A stretch of DNA of 64,000 bases from Streptomyces lydicus (GCF_000717345.1 NZ_JNZA01000004.1:124001-188000); one strand, 5' to 3'; positions 43,789 to 53,452 are shown, numbered from the stretch's first letter. A program made the numbers and translations. The notes: generated from the sequence alone by a model not told the origin.

Positions 43789-43893
43789 TACCCGCCCGGC
43801 CGCGTGCCCGCACCCCTCCCCGCGACGGGGCGCCAGGGGCGGTCGCGGCCTGCCGCCGTCAGCCCAGGACGTCCGCACCGCAGGAGATCCGGC

Positions 43894-44199
43894 ATGCCTC
43901 TCGACATCTTCGCCGCCCTCGGCGCACTCGTACGCGCCGAAGCCACCCGCACCGCACCGCGCCCCCGCACCGGACCCGACACCGCACCCGCCCGGCCCGA
44001 CGAGGCCACGGCACCGCAGCCGAACAGTCCCGCGCCCGCGTCGGCCGGCCCGCCGGGCCCCGCCCGGGAGCCCGCGCCCCGCACCGCGGAGCGCCCCCGT
44101 CGCGGCCTGCTGCGGTGGCTGTGCGCCCCGGCCCGCCTTCGCCGGAAGAACCGCGGCTCCTCAGCAACCGCCAACGGGGCCGACAAGCAAGTCCCCTGA
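43894..44199 (+). CDS. Small proline/alanine-rich protein, unknown
   Basis: A 101-residue frame starting at ATG 43894 after AGGAGA. A short amphipathic N-terminus (MPLDIFAALGALVRAEATR) is followed by a disordered Pro/Ala/Arg region and a basic C-terminal part (RRGLLRWLCAPARLRRKNRG). There are no known motifs. Its TGA stop lies within the operator at 44195-44211. Confidence 0.5.
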   Translation: MPLDIFAALGALVRAEATRTAPRPRTGPDTAPARPDEATAPQPNSPAPASAGPPGPAREPAPRTAERPRRGLLRWLCAPARLRRKNRGSSATANGADKQVP

Positions 44200-44211
44200 C
44201 GTTGCGTCAGG
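44195..44211. promoter_or_regulatory. TetR-type operator, copy 2 (CCTGACG-TTG-CGTCAGG)
   Basis: A perfect inverted repeat with the same 7-base arms as the site at 31703-31719 and a different 3-base centre. It lies 112 bases before the start of the zinc dehydrogenase, its likely target, and overlaps the stop of the small gene before it. Confidence 0.65.
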
Positions 44212-44322
44212 AAATCCGACGCCGGTCGGCTCGGCGCCGCGCCGGATTCCCGGTCGCGCGCCCGTGGTCCGGGTCGCCGCCCCCCGTTTGTCCGCCTCGC
44301 GGGAGGGCGCCATCCTGGGGAC

Positions 44323-45375
44323 ATGGCTGGCCGCACGGCTGACGTACCGTCGCCGGTCCCCGGCCGGGACGCGGTGTCCGGCTGGGCCGTCCACCGGCCC
44401 GGCCCGATCACCTCCGGCCCGCTGGCGTCGGTACGGCGCCCGCTGCCGGAACCCGGCCCGCGGGAGCTGCTGCTCGACGTCGAGGCGTGCGGGGTCTGCC
44501 GTACGGATCTGCACCTGGCCGAGGGGGACCTGCCGCCGCGCCGCCCGGAGACCGTACCGGGGCACGAGATCGTCGGCCGGGTGGCCGCCACCGGCGACGA
44601 GGTCACCGGGTTCCGGGTCGGCGACCGGGCCGGCGGGGCCTGGCTGCGGAGCACCTGCGGCATGTGCCGGTACTGCCGCGCCGGCCGCGAGAACCTCTGC
44701 CCGGCCTCGCGGTACACCGGCTGGGACGCCGACGGCGGCTTCGCCGCGGCGGCCCTCGTCCCGGCGGACTACGCCTATCCGCTCCCCGACCGGCAGGACG
44801 CGACCCAGCTGGCGCCGCTGCTGTGCGCGGGCATCATCGGCTACCGGGCGCTGCGCCGCAGTGCGCTGCCGCCGGGCGGCCGGCTGGGCATCTACGGGTT
44901 CGGGGCCTCGGCGCACCTGACCGCGCAGGTCGCGGTGGCCGAGGGGGCGCGGGTCCATGTGCTGACCCGGGGGGCGCAGGCCCGTGAGCTCGCGCTCGGC
45001 CTGGGCGCGTCCTCGGCCGGCGGCGCCTACGACCGGCCTCCCGAGCCGCTGGACTCCGCGATCCTCTTCGCGCCGGTGGGTGATCTGGTGCCGGTGGCGC
45101 TGGAGGCACTGGACCGCTCGGGCACCCTCGCCGTGGCGGGCATCCACCTCACCGACATCCCCGCCCTCAACTATCAGCGTCATCTCTTCCAGGAGCGGAA
45201 CCTGCGCAGCGTCACCTCCAACACCCGCGCGGACGGCACGGAGTTCCTGCGGACGGCCGCCCAACTGGGCATTCAAGTCACCGTCAGCCCCTACCAGTTG
45301 AGCCGCGCCCCCGAGGCGCTCGCCGACCTGGCCGCCGGGCGGGTGCACGGGGCGGCGGTGCTGATTCCCGGCTGA
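44323..45375 (+). CDS. Zinc-dependent alcohol dehydrogenase
   Basis: A 350-residue medium-chain dehydrogenase. Catalytic zinc ligands are visible in [16 protein letters not shown] (Cys) and PGHEIVG (His). Four structural-zinc cysteines occur in [15 protein letters not shown]. The coenzyme-binding loop reads [17 protein letters not shown], a GxGxxx variant. It resembles AdhA/propanol-preferring enzymes. A TetR-type operator is 112 bases upstream. The start ATG has no strong Shine-Dalgarno; GGGGAC is six bases before it. Confidence 0.9.
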   Translation: MAGRTADVPSPVPGRDAVSGWAVHRPGPITSGPLASVRRPLPEPGPRELLLDVEACGVCRTDLHLAEGDLPPRRPETVPGHEIVGRVAATGDEVTGFRVGDRAGGAWLRSTCGMCRYCRAGRENLCPASRYTGWDADGGFAAAALVPADYAYPLPDRQDATQLAPLLCAGIIGYRALRRSALPPGGRLGIYGFGASAHLTAQVAVAEGARVHVLTRGAQARELALGLGASSAGGAYDRPPEPLDSAILFAPVGDLVPVALEALDRSGTLAVAGIHLTDIPALNYQRHLFQERNLRSVTSNTRADGTEFLRTAAQLGIQVTVSPYQLSRAPEALADLAAGRVHGAAVLIPG

Positions 45376-45626
45376 CCCGCAGGCCGGGGCCGGCCGGTGG
45401 GGCGCGTCCGGCGCGGCGGGCGCTTCCGTCGGCGTACGGGCGGCCCGGACCCCCGCGCACCGGCCGGGACGGGGCCGGTCACCCACCGTGACCGGTCGGC
45501 GCAGGTCGCCGACTGGCTGTGTTCTCCGCGCATGCCGCACCATGGAGGGAAGGCGGTAAATTACGAAATATCCGATGAGGCGGTGGCGGGGTCGAAGCCC
45601 TGGCCCCGAGGGCGGATACGGCGACC

Positions 45627-48119
45627 GTGGCTTATGACGACGGCTTCCCGCGTACGGAGGCGGTGCAGGAAGTGACCGCGCGGGTCCTTGGGTCTTCCGG
45701 GGCTGAGCTGACCGCCGTCTACGTGCCGGCCGAAGGGGACGGCGATCTTCAGCTGGCCGAGATGGTCGGTGGCTCCGGCGTCCCCTACCAACTGCCGACG
45801 CGCTTCCCGCTGTCCGGCAACTCCCCGGTGGCCACGGCCTACCGCACCGGCCACCCGCAGTGGCTGAACGCGGCCGAACTCGCCGAGCACGGGGTCACCA
45901 CCACTCCCCCGGACCCGGACCGCGGCAACGGCGCCGGGCGCCCGCCGGCCGAGGTCTCGGTCGGGGTGCTGCCGCTGGGCGGCGAGGCCAAGCGGCTCGG
46001 CTGCCTGATCGTCGTGGACCAGGCGCCGGACGCCTTCGACGCCGACCACCGGCACCTGCTGGAGCTGCACGCCGACCAGGTCGCCGCCGGGCTGGAGGCG
46101 ATCGCGGCGCGGATGATGGCCCGTACCGAGCGGCGGTCGCTGCTGGGGCCGGGCCTGGACACCCTGCGCGGCGGCGCGTTCACGCTGGTGCTGCACACCG
46201 GCCGGATGCGCGCGGACACGCAGGTGCTGGAGCTGTTCGGGATCGCGCCCCAGGACTTCGACCGGCGGGTGGAGACGCTGCTGGAGCGCACCGTCCCGGA
46301 CGACGTTCCGGCGCTGATGTCGATCGTGGAACCGGGCGTGGTGCCGGTCAGCGGCCAGCAGCTGTCGTTCCGCATCCGCCGGCCCAACGGCGAGCTGCGG
46401 TGGCTGAGTCTGCGCTGCCGGGTGCTGGTCGGCGCGGATGCCATGCCGGAGCGGATGCTGGGAGTGGTCGCGGACGCCTCGTACCTGCGGCCCACCGCCG
46501 ACGAGGTCTCCATCGTGCAGCGGCTGTCGACCGCGCTGGCCGGCGCGACGACCGTACGCGACGTCAGCCGGACGGTGACCGCGACGCTGCGCGCGCCGCT
46601 GGCCGCCGCGCGGATCGCGGTCGCCGAGCTGGAGGCCGACCGGCTCGTGGTGAAGCTGATGGACCCGCCGGAGCCGGAGTCCTGGCCCGAGTGGTGGCAG
46701 GCCGAGTGGCGCTCCGAGTGGCCCGACGCCTCCTGCCACGCGCTGCCCACCCTGGAACACGTCCTGCGGGCCGGTCATGTGGCCCTGTGGCCGCCGGGGG
46801 CGGAGCTCGAACCGGGCCTGACCGGTATCGGCCCCGGTGGGCTGGCCGTCCTGCCGCTGCCGGCCGACGGCCGGGTGGTCGGGGTGTGCCTGGTCGGCTG
46901 GGACCAGGAGCACGGGTTCGGGCCGGAGGAGCGGTCGCTGCTGACCGCGACGGCTGGTCTGGTGGGACAGGCCCTGGTGCGCGCCCACGCGCTGGACGCC
47001 GGGCACGAGCTCGCCACGATGCTCCAGCGCAGCCTGCTGCCCCGCAAGCTTCCCGAGCTGGGCGGCGCGGTGGCCGCGGTCCGCTATCTGCCGGCCACGG
47101 TGGGTCTGGAGGTCGGCGGCGACTGGTACGACGTCATTCCGCTCTCGGACGGGCATGTGGCCCTGGTGATCGGCGACGTGGAGGGGCACAGCGCGGGGGC
47201 CGCGACGATCATGGGTCAGATGCGCACGGCCATCAGGGCCTACGCGGTGGAGGGCCACCCGCCCGATGTGGTGGTCGCGCACGCCAACCGGCTGCTGCTG
47301 GGCATGGAGACCGATCTCTTCGCCACCTGCTGCTATGTGGACCTGGACATGGAGGAGGGCATCGCCTGGTTCGTCCGGGCCGGGCATCTGCCGCCGCTGC
47401 TGCGGTATCCCGACGGCAGCACGGAGGAGATGACCGTCGAGGGCGGACCGCCGCTCGGGGTGGCCTCGGACGGCGAGTTCCCGCTGACCGAGATCGGGCT
47501 GTCCCCCGGCACCGTCATCGTGCTGCTCACCGACGGGCTGGCCGAGTCGGCCAGCCTCCCCCTGGAGGACGGCATCCGCCGGGTGCGGGACGTGCTCGCC
47601 GCGGCGGACCCCGCCGACGCCGGGCGGCTCGCCGACGACCTGCTCGGCAGCGCCAAGCGGCGCGACGACGACGTGGCGGTGCTGGTCCTGCGCTACGACG
47701 GGATGCGGGTCCGCCCGATCCGGGCCCGCTGGGCGGTCTGGCGGCTCCCCGACGCCGTCATGCACGCCCGCCGCTTCACCGCCCGCACCCTGCGCAGTTG
47801 GGGCGTGACGGAGGAGCTGGACGTGGCGCTGCTGGTGGTGTCCGAGCTGGTCACCAATGCCATCGCGCACACCCAGGGCGAGGTGCAGCTGGACCTGACG
47901 CTGGCCGGCGACCGGCTGCGGATCGCGGTGAACGATGCCTCGCCGCGCACCCCCGTCAAGCCGGCCAGCGTGGACTGGGAGGCGACCGGCGGCCGCGGGC
48001 TGCTGCTGGTCGAGGCGATGTCGTCGTCGTGGGGCTCGGTGCCGCTGAGCGGCGGCAAGCAGGTGTGGAGCGAGATCAGCCTGCAGCCGGGCGAACGGAT
48101 CGGCGCGGCGGACGGGTGA
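45627..48119 (+). CDS. GAF-PAS-GAF-SpoIIE phosphatase fused to anti-sigma-type ATPase
   Basis: An 830-residue protein starting at GTG 45627. It has a GAF domain (about 10-155), a PAS domain (about 185-290), a second GAF (about 300-460), SpoIIE phosphatase (about 475-690; MLQRSLLPRKLPELGG, LEVGGDWYDVIPL, IGDVEGHSAGAAT, LLTDGLAESA, RDDDVAVLVLRY) and a GHKL ATPase (about 700-825; ALLVVSELVTNAIAHT, GGRGLLLVEAM). It is a self-contained switch like the protein at 37560. Its stop is 10 bases before a sugar-binding lipoprotein gene, so it may be co-transcribed with the transporter. Confidence 0.92.
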   Translation: MAYDDGFPRTEAVQEVTARVLGSSGAELTAVYVPAEGDGDLQLAEMVGGSGVPYQLPTRFPLSGNSPVATAYRTGHPQWLNAAELAEHGVTTTPPDPDRGNGAGRPPAEVSVGVLPLGGEAKRLGCLIVVDQAPDAFDADHRHLLELHADQVAAGLEAIAARMMARTERRSLLGPGLDTLRGGAFTLVLHTGRMRADTQVLELFGIAPQDFDRRVETLLERTVPDDVPALMSIVEPGVVPVSGQQLSFRIRRPNGELRWLSLRCRVLVGADAMPERMLGVVADASYLRPTADEVSIVQRLSTALAGATTVRDVSRTVTATLRAPLAAARIAVAELEADRLVVKLMDPPEPESWPEWWQAEWRSEWPDASCHALPTLEHVLRAGHVALWPPGAELEPGLTGIGPGGLAVLPLPADGRVVGVCLVGWDQEHGFGPEERSLLTATAGLVGQALVRAHALDAGHELATMLQRSLLPRKLPELGGAVAAVRYLPATVGLEVGGDWYDVIPLSDGHVALVIGDVEGHSAGAATIMGQMRTAIRAYAVEGHPPDVVVAHANRLLLGMETDLFATCCYVDLDMEEGIAWFVRAGHLPPLLRYPDGSTEEMTVEGGPPLGVASDGEFPLTEIGLSPGTVIVLLTDGLAESASLPLEDGIRRVRDVLAAADPADAGRLADDLLGSAKRRDDDVAVLVLRYDGMRVRPIRARWAVWRLPDAVMHARRFTARTLRSWGVTEELDVALLVVSELVTNAIAHTQGEVQLDLTLAGDRLRIAVNDASPRTPVKPASVDWEATGGRGLLLVEAMSSSWGSVPLSGGKQVWSEISLQPGERIGAADG

Positions 48120-48129
48120 GGAGGTCGCT

Positions 48130-49230
48130 GTGGTGAGAGCGCGGCTGCGGAGTGCCGGAGCGGTCCTGGCCGGGCTGTGCCTGCTCGCCGGACCGGTGGC
48201 GTGCGGGGAGGCCGGCGAGGCGCACCACCCCGGCGGTACGGCGTCCGGCCCCCCACGGATCGGGGTGCTGCTGCCGGACAACACCTCGCGGATGTACCAC
48301 TTCGACAAGCCGCTGATCAACAAGAAGATCCATCAGCTGTGCCGTGAATGCCAGGTGGAGACCGTCAGCGCGCAGCACGACGTGGCCACTCAGCAGCGGC
48401 AGATGGACGCGATGATCACCAAGCGGGCGGACGTGCTCATCCTCGACGCCGTCGACTCCAAGTCGCTGCGCGCCCCGGTCGAGAACGCGCGCCGGGCCGG
48501 CATCCACGTCGTCGCCTACGACCGTCTAGTGGAGGGCCCGGTCTCGGGCTACGTCTCCTTCGACGGCGCCAAGGTCGGCCGGCTCCAGGGCGAGGCGCTG
48601 CTGAAGGCGCTCGGCGCCAAGGCGCGCACGTCCCAGATCGTCATGATGAACGGCGCCGAGACGGACCCCAACTCCGCCTGGTTCAAGCGCGGCGCGCTCT
48701 CCGTCCTCCAGGGCAGGGTGCGGATCGGCAAGGCGTACGACACCACGGAGTGGCGCCCGGAAGCGGCCAACGCCAATATGTCGGCCGCCCTCTCGGCCCT
48801 CGGCGCCGACCACATCAACGGCGTCTACTCCGCCAACGACGGTCTCGCCGGCGGCATCATCGCCGCCCTGAAGGCCGCGAAGATCGATCCGCTGCCCCCG
48901 ATCACCGGCCAGGACGCCGAACTCCCCGCCGTCCAGCGCATCGTCGCGGGCGAGCAGTACATGACCGTCCTCAAGCCCTTCCGGCCCGAGGCGGACGCCG
49001 CCGCCACGATGGCCGTGATGCTGGCCCGCGGCCAGCAGCTCGGCACCTTCGCCCGGCACCACGTCAGCAGCCCCACCACCCACGGCATCCCGGCCGTGCT
49101 GCTGACCCCGCTGCCGGTGACCGCGCACCACATCAAGGACACCGTGGTCCGGGTCGGCATGTACACCGTCAACCAGATCTGCACCCCGAAGTACGCGTCC
49201 GCCTGCGCGAAGGCGGGGCTCACCAGGTAA
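48130..49230 (+). CDS. Sugar ABC transporter substrate-binding lipoprotein (xylose/ribose type)
   Basis: A 366-residue periplasmic-binding-protein homologue. The signal peptide ends in the lipobox LAGPVAC, with Cys25 as the lipidation site. The mature part shows the type I sugar-binding fold: IGVLLPDNTSRMYHFDKP, DVLILDAVDSKSL, IHVVAYDRLVEGPVSGYVSFDG and GVYSANDGLAGGIIAAL, close to XylF. It would hand a pentose to the permease encoded two genes later. GAGGAGG precedes GTG 48130. Confidence 0.9.
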   Translation: MVRARLRSAGAVLAGLCLLAGPVACGEAGEAHHPGGTASGPPRIGVLLPDNTSRMYHFDKPLINKKIHQLCRECQVETVSAQHDVATQQRQMDAMITKRADVLILDAVDSKSLRAPVENARRAGIHVVAYDRLVEGPVSGYVSFDGAKVGRLQGEALLKALGAKARTSQIVMMNGAETDPNSAWFKRGALSVLQGRVRIGKAYDTTEWRPEAANANMSAALSALGADHINGVYSANDGLAGGIIAALKAAKIDPLPPITGQDAELPAVQRIVAGEQYMTVLKPFRPEADAAATMAVMLARGQQLGTFARHHVSSPTTHGIPAVLLTPLPVTAHHIKDTVVRVGMYTVNQICTPKYASACAKAGLTR

Positions 49231-49242
49231 GGCAGGTACCCC

Positions 49243-50022
49243 ATGACAGCACCGCCGCTCCTGGCGCTGCGCGGAGTCTTCAAACGGTACGGCGCCGTGC
49301 AGGCCCTCGCGGACGTCGGCCTGGAGGTCCGGGCCGGGCAGGTCGTCGCGCTCGTGGGGGACAACGGCGCGGGCAAGTCCACCCTGATCAAGGTGATCGC
49401 CGGGGTCGACCCGGCCGACGCGGGCGTCATCGAGTGGGACGGCCGGCCGGTGCACATCGGCCGGCCGCACGACGCCCAGGACCTGGGAATCGCCACCGTG
49501 TACCAGGACCTCGCGCTGTGCGACAACCTCGACGTGGTCGGCAATCTGTTCCTGGGCCGGGAGACGGTCCGGGCCGGCCTGCTGGACGAGGTGGAGATGG
49601 AGCGCCGCACCCTGGAGCTGCTCGACACCCTCGCCATCCGGATGCCCAGCGTGCGGATGCCGGTGGCCTCGCTGTCCGGCGGCCAGCGGCAGACCGTGGC
49701 GATCGCCCGCTCGATGCTCGGCGAACCCCGGCTGGTGATGCTGGACGAGCCGACCGCGTCCCTGGGCATCGAGCAGACCGCGCAGGTCCTCGATCTCGTC
49801 GACCAGCTGCGCGAGCGGGGGCTCGGGGTGCTGCTGATCAGTCACAACATGGGGGACGTCAAGGCCGTCGCCGACTGGACCGCGGTGCTGCGCCTCGGCC
49901 GTAACAACGGGTTCTTCGACGTCATGACCACCTCCCACGAACAGATCATCTCGTCCATCACGGGGGCCACCGACAACGCGGTGACCCGCCGCTCGGCGCC
50001 GGGCTGGGAGGTGGACAGGTGA
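49243..50022 (+). CDS. Sugar ABC transporter ATP-binding protein (single ATPase domain)
   Basis: A 259-residue ATPase: Walker A GDNGAGKST at 39-47, signature LSGGQRQT near 144, Walker B RLVMLDEPTA near 165 and switch His in LLISHNMGD. XylG and RbsA usually carry two ATPase domains; this one has a single domain, a common actinobacterial form. The start is 12 bases after the binding-protein stop, and it overlaps the permease gene by four bases (GTGA). Confidence 0.92.
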   Translation: MTAPPLLALRGVFKRYGAVQALADVGLEVRAGQVVALVGDNGAGKSTLIKVIAGVDPADAGVIEWDGRPVHIGRPHDAQDLGIATVYQDLALCDNLDVVGNLFLGRETVRAGLLDEVEMERRTLELLDTLAIRMPSVRMPVASLSGGQRQTVAIARSMLGEPRLVMLDEPTASLGIEQTAQVLDLVDQLRERGLGVLLISHNMGDVKAVADWTAVLRLGRNNGFFDVMTTSHEQIISSITGATDNAVTRRSAPGWEVDR

Positions 50023-51275
50023 GCAGGCCGTGGACTTTGCCGCTGCGCCGGAACCGGACCGGGGGCGACGACGGCCGGCCGCCGTCCGGGCGCGGGGCGG
50101 GCAACCCCCTCCAGGCCCTCCGCCGCAGGTTCCACAGCGGCGAGCTGGGCTCGGTCCCGGTGGTGCTGGGCCTGCTGGTGGTGTGGATCATCTTCGAGAG
50201 CCTCAACCCGGCGTTCCTCTCGCCGCGCAACCTGTCCAGCCTGAGCGTGGACATCGTGGGGATCGGCATGATCTCGACGGGTGTGGTCTTCGTGCTGCTG
50301 CTCGGCGAGATCGATCTGTCGGTGGGCTCGGTGAGCGGTCTGGCGGCGGCCGCGTTCGCGGTGCTGAACGTGAACGAGGGCGTGCCGGAGATCCTCGCGC
50401 TGCTGCTGGCGGTGCTGGCCGGCACCGCGGTCGGCGCCGTGCACGGCTTCTTCTTCGCCAAGGTCGGGGTGCCCGCGTTCGTGGTGACGCTGGCGGGGCT
50501 GCTGGGCTGGAACGGCCTGATGCTCTACCTCCTGGGGTCCAGCGGCACCATCAACCTCGACGACAAGGGCCTGGTCGCGATGCTGACCGGCTTCTACTTC
50601 TCCCACGTCGCCGCCGCGTACGGCCTGGCGGCGCTCGGCACCGCCGGCTACTTCCTGGCCTGCTACCAGGACGTACGCCGCCGCCGGGCCGCCGGGGTGC
50701 CGGCCAGGCCGCTCAGCGAGATCATCCTGCGCACGGGGATCCTGGCGGTGATCTCGCTGGCCTCGGCCTATGTGCTCAACCAGTTCCAGGGCCTGCCGCT
50801 GGCCCTGCTGATCTTCCTGGTCTTCCTGGTCGGGCTCGACCAGGTGCTGGTCCGTACCCGCTACGGGCGGATGCTCTTCGCGCTCGGCGGCAGCGTCGAG
50901 GCCGCCCGCCGCACCGGCCTCAATGTGGACCTGGTGCGGATCTCGGTGTTCATGGTGTCCGGCACGATGGCCGCGATCGGCGGTCTGTTCCTGGCCTCCC
51001 GGGTCACCTCGGCCACCCAGACGTCGGGGTCTGGCAACCTGCTGATGGACGCCATCGCCGCCGCGGTGATCGGCGGTACCAGCCTCTTCGGCGGCCGGGG
51101 CCGGACCTGGTCCGCGCTGCTCGGTGTCCTGGTCATCCAGTCGATCGCCTCCGGCGTGGCGCTGCTGGGCGTCCAGACCGCCGTCCAGTTCATGATCACC
51201 GGTGGGGTGCTGCTGGTCGCGGTGACCATCGACTCGCTGTCCCGGCGCGCCCAGCGGGCGCACGGACGCGTCTGA
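50019..51275 (+). CDS. Sugar ABC transporter permease (XylH type)
   Basis: A 418-residue permease of the branched-chain amino acid/ribose/xylose type. The N-terminal 40 residues are basic. About ten to twelve helices follow with GIGMISTGVVFVLLLGEIDLSVGSVSGLA, a hallmark of this family, and AIAAAVIGGTSLFGGRG near the C-terminus. Its GTG start overlaps the ATPase stop, so all three transporter genes form one operon. Confidence 0.92.
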   Translation: MSRPWTLPLRRNRTGGDDGRPPSGRGAGNPLQALRRRFHSGELGSVPVVLGLLVVWIIFESLNPAFLSPRNLSSLSVDIVGIGMISTGVVFVLLLGEIDLSVGSVSGLAAAAFAVLNVNEGVPEILALLLAVLAGTAVGAVHGFFFAKVGVPAFVVTLAGLLGWNGLMLYLLGSSGTINLDDKGLVAMLTGFYFSHVAAAYGLAALGTAGYFLACYQDVRRRRAAGVPARPLSEIILRTGILAVISLASAYVLNQFQGLPLALLIFLVFLVGLDQVLVRTRYGRMLFALGGSVEAARRTGLNVDLVRISVFMVSGTMAAIGGLFLASRVTSATQTSGSGNLLMDAIAAAVIGGTSLFGGRGRTWSALLGVLVIQSIASGVALLGVQTAVQFMITGGVLLVAVTIDSLSRRAQRAHGRV

Positions 51276-51333
51276 GGTCCGGTCGTCGTGCGCCGTCGTT
51301 TGGGTCCCGGCCCGCCGCGGAAAGCATCGCCCG

Positions 51334-52482
51334 ATGTCCGCCGTCGCGCATGCCCTGTCCCTCGCGGGATCGATGACCTGGGAGATCACCTGGGCGCTGA
51401 TCCTCGGCTTCGCGCTGTCCGCGGTCGTCCAGGCCGTGGTGCGCCGGTCCGCCGTCGTCGGCGCGCTCGGCGACGACCGGCCGCGGACCCTGACGCTGGC
51501 CGCCGCGCTGGGAGCGGCCTCCTCCTCCTGCTCGTACGCGGCGGTGGCGCTGGCGCGCTCGCTGTTCGTGAAGGGAGCGCACTTCACCGCGGCGATGGCC
51601 TTCGAGATCGCCTCCACGAACCTGGTGGTCGAACTCGGCATCATCCTGGCCCTGTTGATGGGCTGGCAGTTCACCGCCGCCGAGTTCGCCGGCGGTCCGC
51701 TGATGATCGTGGCGCTGGCCGTGCTGTTCCGCTTCTTCCTGCACGAACGGCTGCTGCGCCGGGCGCGGGCACAGGCCGGGCGGGGCCTGGCGGGAGCCAT
51801 GGAAGGGCATGCCGCGATGGACATGTCGGTGCCGGGCGGGGGGTCCTTCGTCCGGCGGCTGTGCTCCGGCGCGGGCTACACCGCGACCGCCCGGGTCTTC
51901 GTCATGGAGTGGGCGGCGATCATCAAGGACCTGGTGGCCGGTCTGCTGATCGCCGGGGCGGTCGCGGCCTGGGTGCCGGACAGCTTCTGGCGGACCTTCT
52001 TCTTCGACGGGCATCCGCTGGCGGCGAAGCTGTGGGGGCCGCTGGTCGGCCCGCTGGTGGCGATCGTCTCGTTCGTCTGCTCCATCGGCAACGTGCCGCT
52101 GGCGGTCGTCCTGTGGAAGGGCGGCATCAGCTTCGGCGGGGTGATCGCCTTCCTCTTCGCCGACCTGCTGATCCTGCCGATCCTGAACATCTACCGGAAG
52201 TACTACGGGGCGCGGACGGCCCGCTTCCTGCTGGTCACGTTCTACGCCGCGATCGTCGTGGCGGGCTACGCGGTGGAGTTCGCCTTCGGCGCCCTGGGTC
52301 TGATTCCGGACCGCTCCGCGGCGCGGATCCCCATGGCGGGCGTCTCCTGGAACTACACCACCTGGCTCAATATCGCCTTCCTCCTGCTGGCCGCCGCCCT
52401 GGTGGTGCGGTTCCTGCGCACCGGCGGCCGGGAGATGCTCCGCGGGATGGGCGGCGCGCCCGACGGCACCGCGCCGGGGTGA
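51334..52482 (+). CDS. Permease of the DUF318/ArsP-like family
   Basis: A 382-residue protein with about eight to ten membrane helices. The two characteristic repeats are AAALGAASSSCSYAAVALARS and GPLVAIVSFVCSIGNVPLAV, where ArsP-type proteins have a PxCSCGxxP motif. The second Cys of that motif is absent here. Related proteins export methylarsenite or other soft-metal species. The middle loop is His/Met-containing (AMEGHAAMDMS). Transport substrate uncertain. It starts 58 bases after the sugar permease. Confidence 0.8.
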   Translation: MSAVAHALSLAGSMTWEITWALILGFALSAVVQAVVRRSAVVGALGDDRPRTLTLAAALGAASSSCSYAAVALARSLFVKGAHFTAAMAFEIASTNLVVELGIILALLMGWQFTAAEFAGGPLMIVALAVLFRFFLHERLLRRARAQAGRGLAGAMEGHAAMDMSVPGGGSFVRRLCSGAGYTATARVFVMEWAAIIKDLVAGLLIAGAVAAWVPDSFWRTFFFDGHPLAAKLWGPLVGPLVAIVSFVCSIGNVPLAVVLWKGGISFGGVIAFLFADLLILPILNIYRKYYGARTARFLLVTFYAAIVVAGYAVEFAFGALGLIPDRSAARIPMAGVSWNYTTWLNIAFLLLAAALVVRFLRTGGREMLRGMGGAPDGTAPG

Positions 52483-52582
52483 GCGTCCCGGTCGCCGTGC
52501 GCGGGGAGCGGATCCGGGCGGACGCTGGAGGTGTAGCGACGCGCCCCGGTGGCGTGCCGCGGAGGAGGAGAGGAGCGAGCCG

Positions 52583-53452
52583 ATGAAGGACGTCGTCACC
52601 GCCGGCGTGGACGGTACGCCGGAGGCGCACTCCGCCGTCCTGTGGGCGGCACAGGAGGCATCGCTGCGGCAGGCGCGGTTGCGGCTGCTGCACGCCTGGG
52701 TGCTGCTCGCCGGTGAGCCGGAGCCCGCCGACCGCGAGGAGGACGAGCAGAACTACTGGCCCCACCGGATGATGGAGGAGGCGCGCGGCGTCGTCCGCAA
52801 CCACTACCCGGACCTCCCGGTGGACAAGGACCTGGTGGCCAAGGACCCGTTCGAAGCCCTCAAGGAGGCCGCCGGGGAGTCGGACCTGCTGGTCCTCGGC
52901 TCGCGCAACGTCGGGCCGATGACGCGCTACGTCCTCGGCGAACTCGGTCTGAAACTGGTGGCGCACACCGACACCCCCACGGTTCTGGTCCGCGCGCAGA
53001 AGGGCGCCCCGCCCACCGGCCACAACGGTGACGTGGTGGTCGGGGTCGCGCTGCACGAGCCCTGCGAGGCGCTGCTCGCCTTCGCCTTCGACACCGCCGC
53101 GCGACGCGGGGTCACCCTGCGTGCCGTGCACGGCCGCCATCTGCCCGCGCACGCGTACAACCGCGGCGGCGGCGTCGAGCCGTACGCCGCCGAGGAGGCG
53201 AAGAAGCTGGCCTCCGACGCCCTGGAAGCGGCGCTGGCGCCCTGGCGGGAGAAGTACCCGGACGTGCCGGTGGACGCGCGGGTGGAGATGGAGAGCCCGG
53301 CGCCCGCGCTGCTGCACGACACCACCGGCGCGGCCCTGCTGGCCGTCGGGCGCCGGCGCCGGCATCTGCTGCGGGTGCCGCGGATCGGCCACGTCGTGCA
53401 GGCGGTGGTGCATCACGCTCCGTGCCCGGTGGCGGTGGTGCCGCACGAGTGA
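52583..53452 (+). CDS. Universal stress protein, two UspA domains
   Basis: A 289-residue protein with tandem UspA domains. Domain 1 begins DVVTAGVDGTPEAHSAVLWAAQEA and contains DLLVLGSRNVGP. Domain 2 begins GDVVVGVALHEPCEALLAFAFDTAA and ends CPVAVVPHE. The ATP-binding G-x2-G-x9-G(S/T) pattern is weak in domain 2 (GRRRRHLLRVPRIGHVVQ). GGAGGAGGAGAGGAG upstream gives a very strong ribosome-binding site. It sits with DUF1876 and pncB in a probable dormancy or hypoxia group. Confidence 0.92.
   Translation: MKDVVTAGVDGTPEAHSAVLWAAQEASLRQARLRLLHAWVLLAGEPEPADREEDEQNYWPHRMMEEARGVVRNHYPDLPVDKDLVAKDPFEALKEAAGESDLLVLGSRNVGPMTRYVLGELGLKLVAHTDTPTVLVRAQKGAPPTGHNGDVVVGVALHEPCEALLAFAFDTAARRGVTLRAVHGRHLPAHAYNRGGGVEPYAAEEAKKLASDALEAALAPWREKYPDVPVDARVEMESPAPALLHDTTGAALLAVGRRRRHLLRVPRIGHVVQAVVHHAPCPVAVVPHE

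Noticed and set aside
40585..43878. A 1097-codon open frame on the minus strand
   Set aside because: It lies opposite the amino acid permease and the helical-repeat gene. It is rich in Gly, Arg, Asp, Gln and His as expected for the antisense of GC-rich genes, and it has no recognisable domain.
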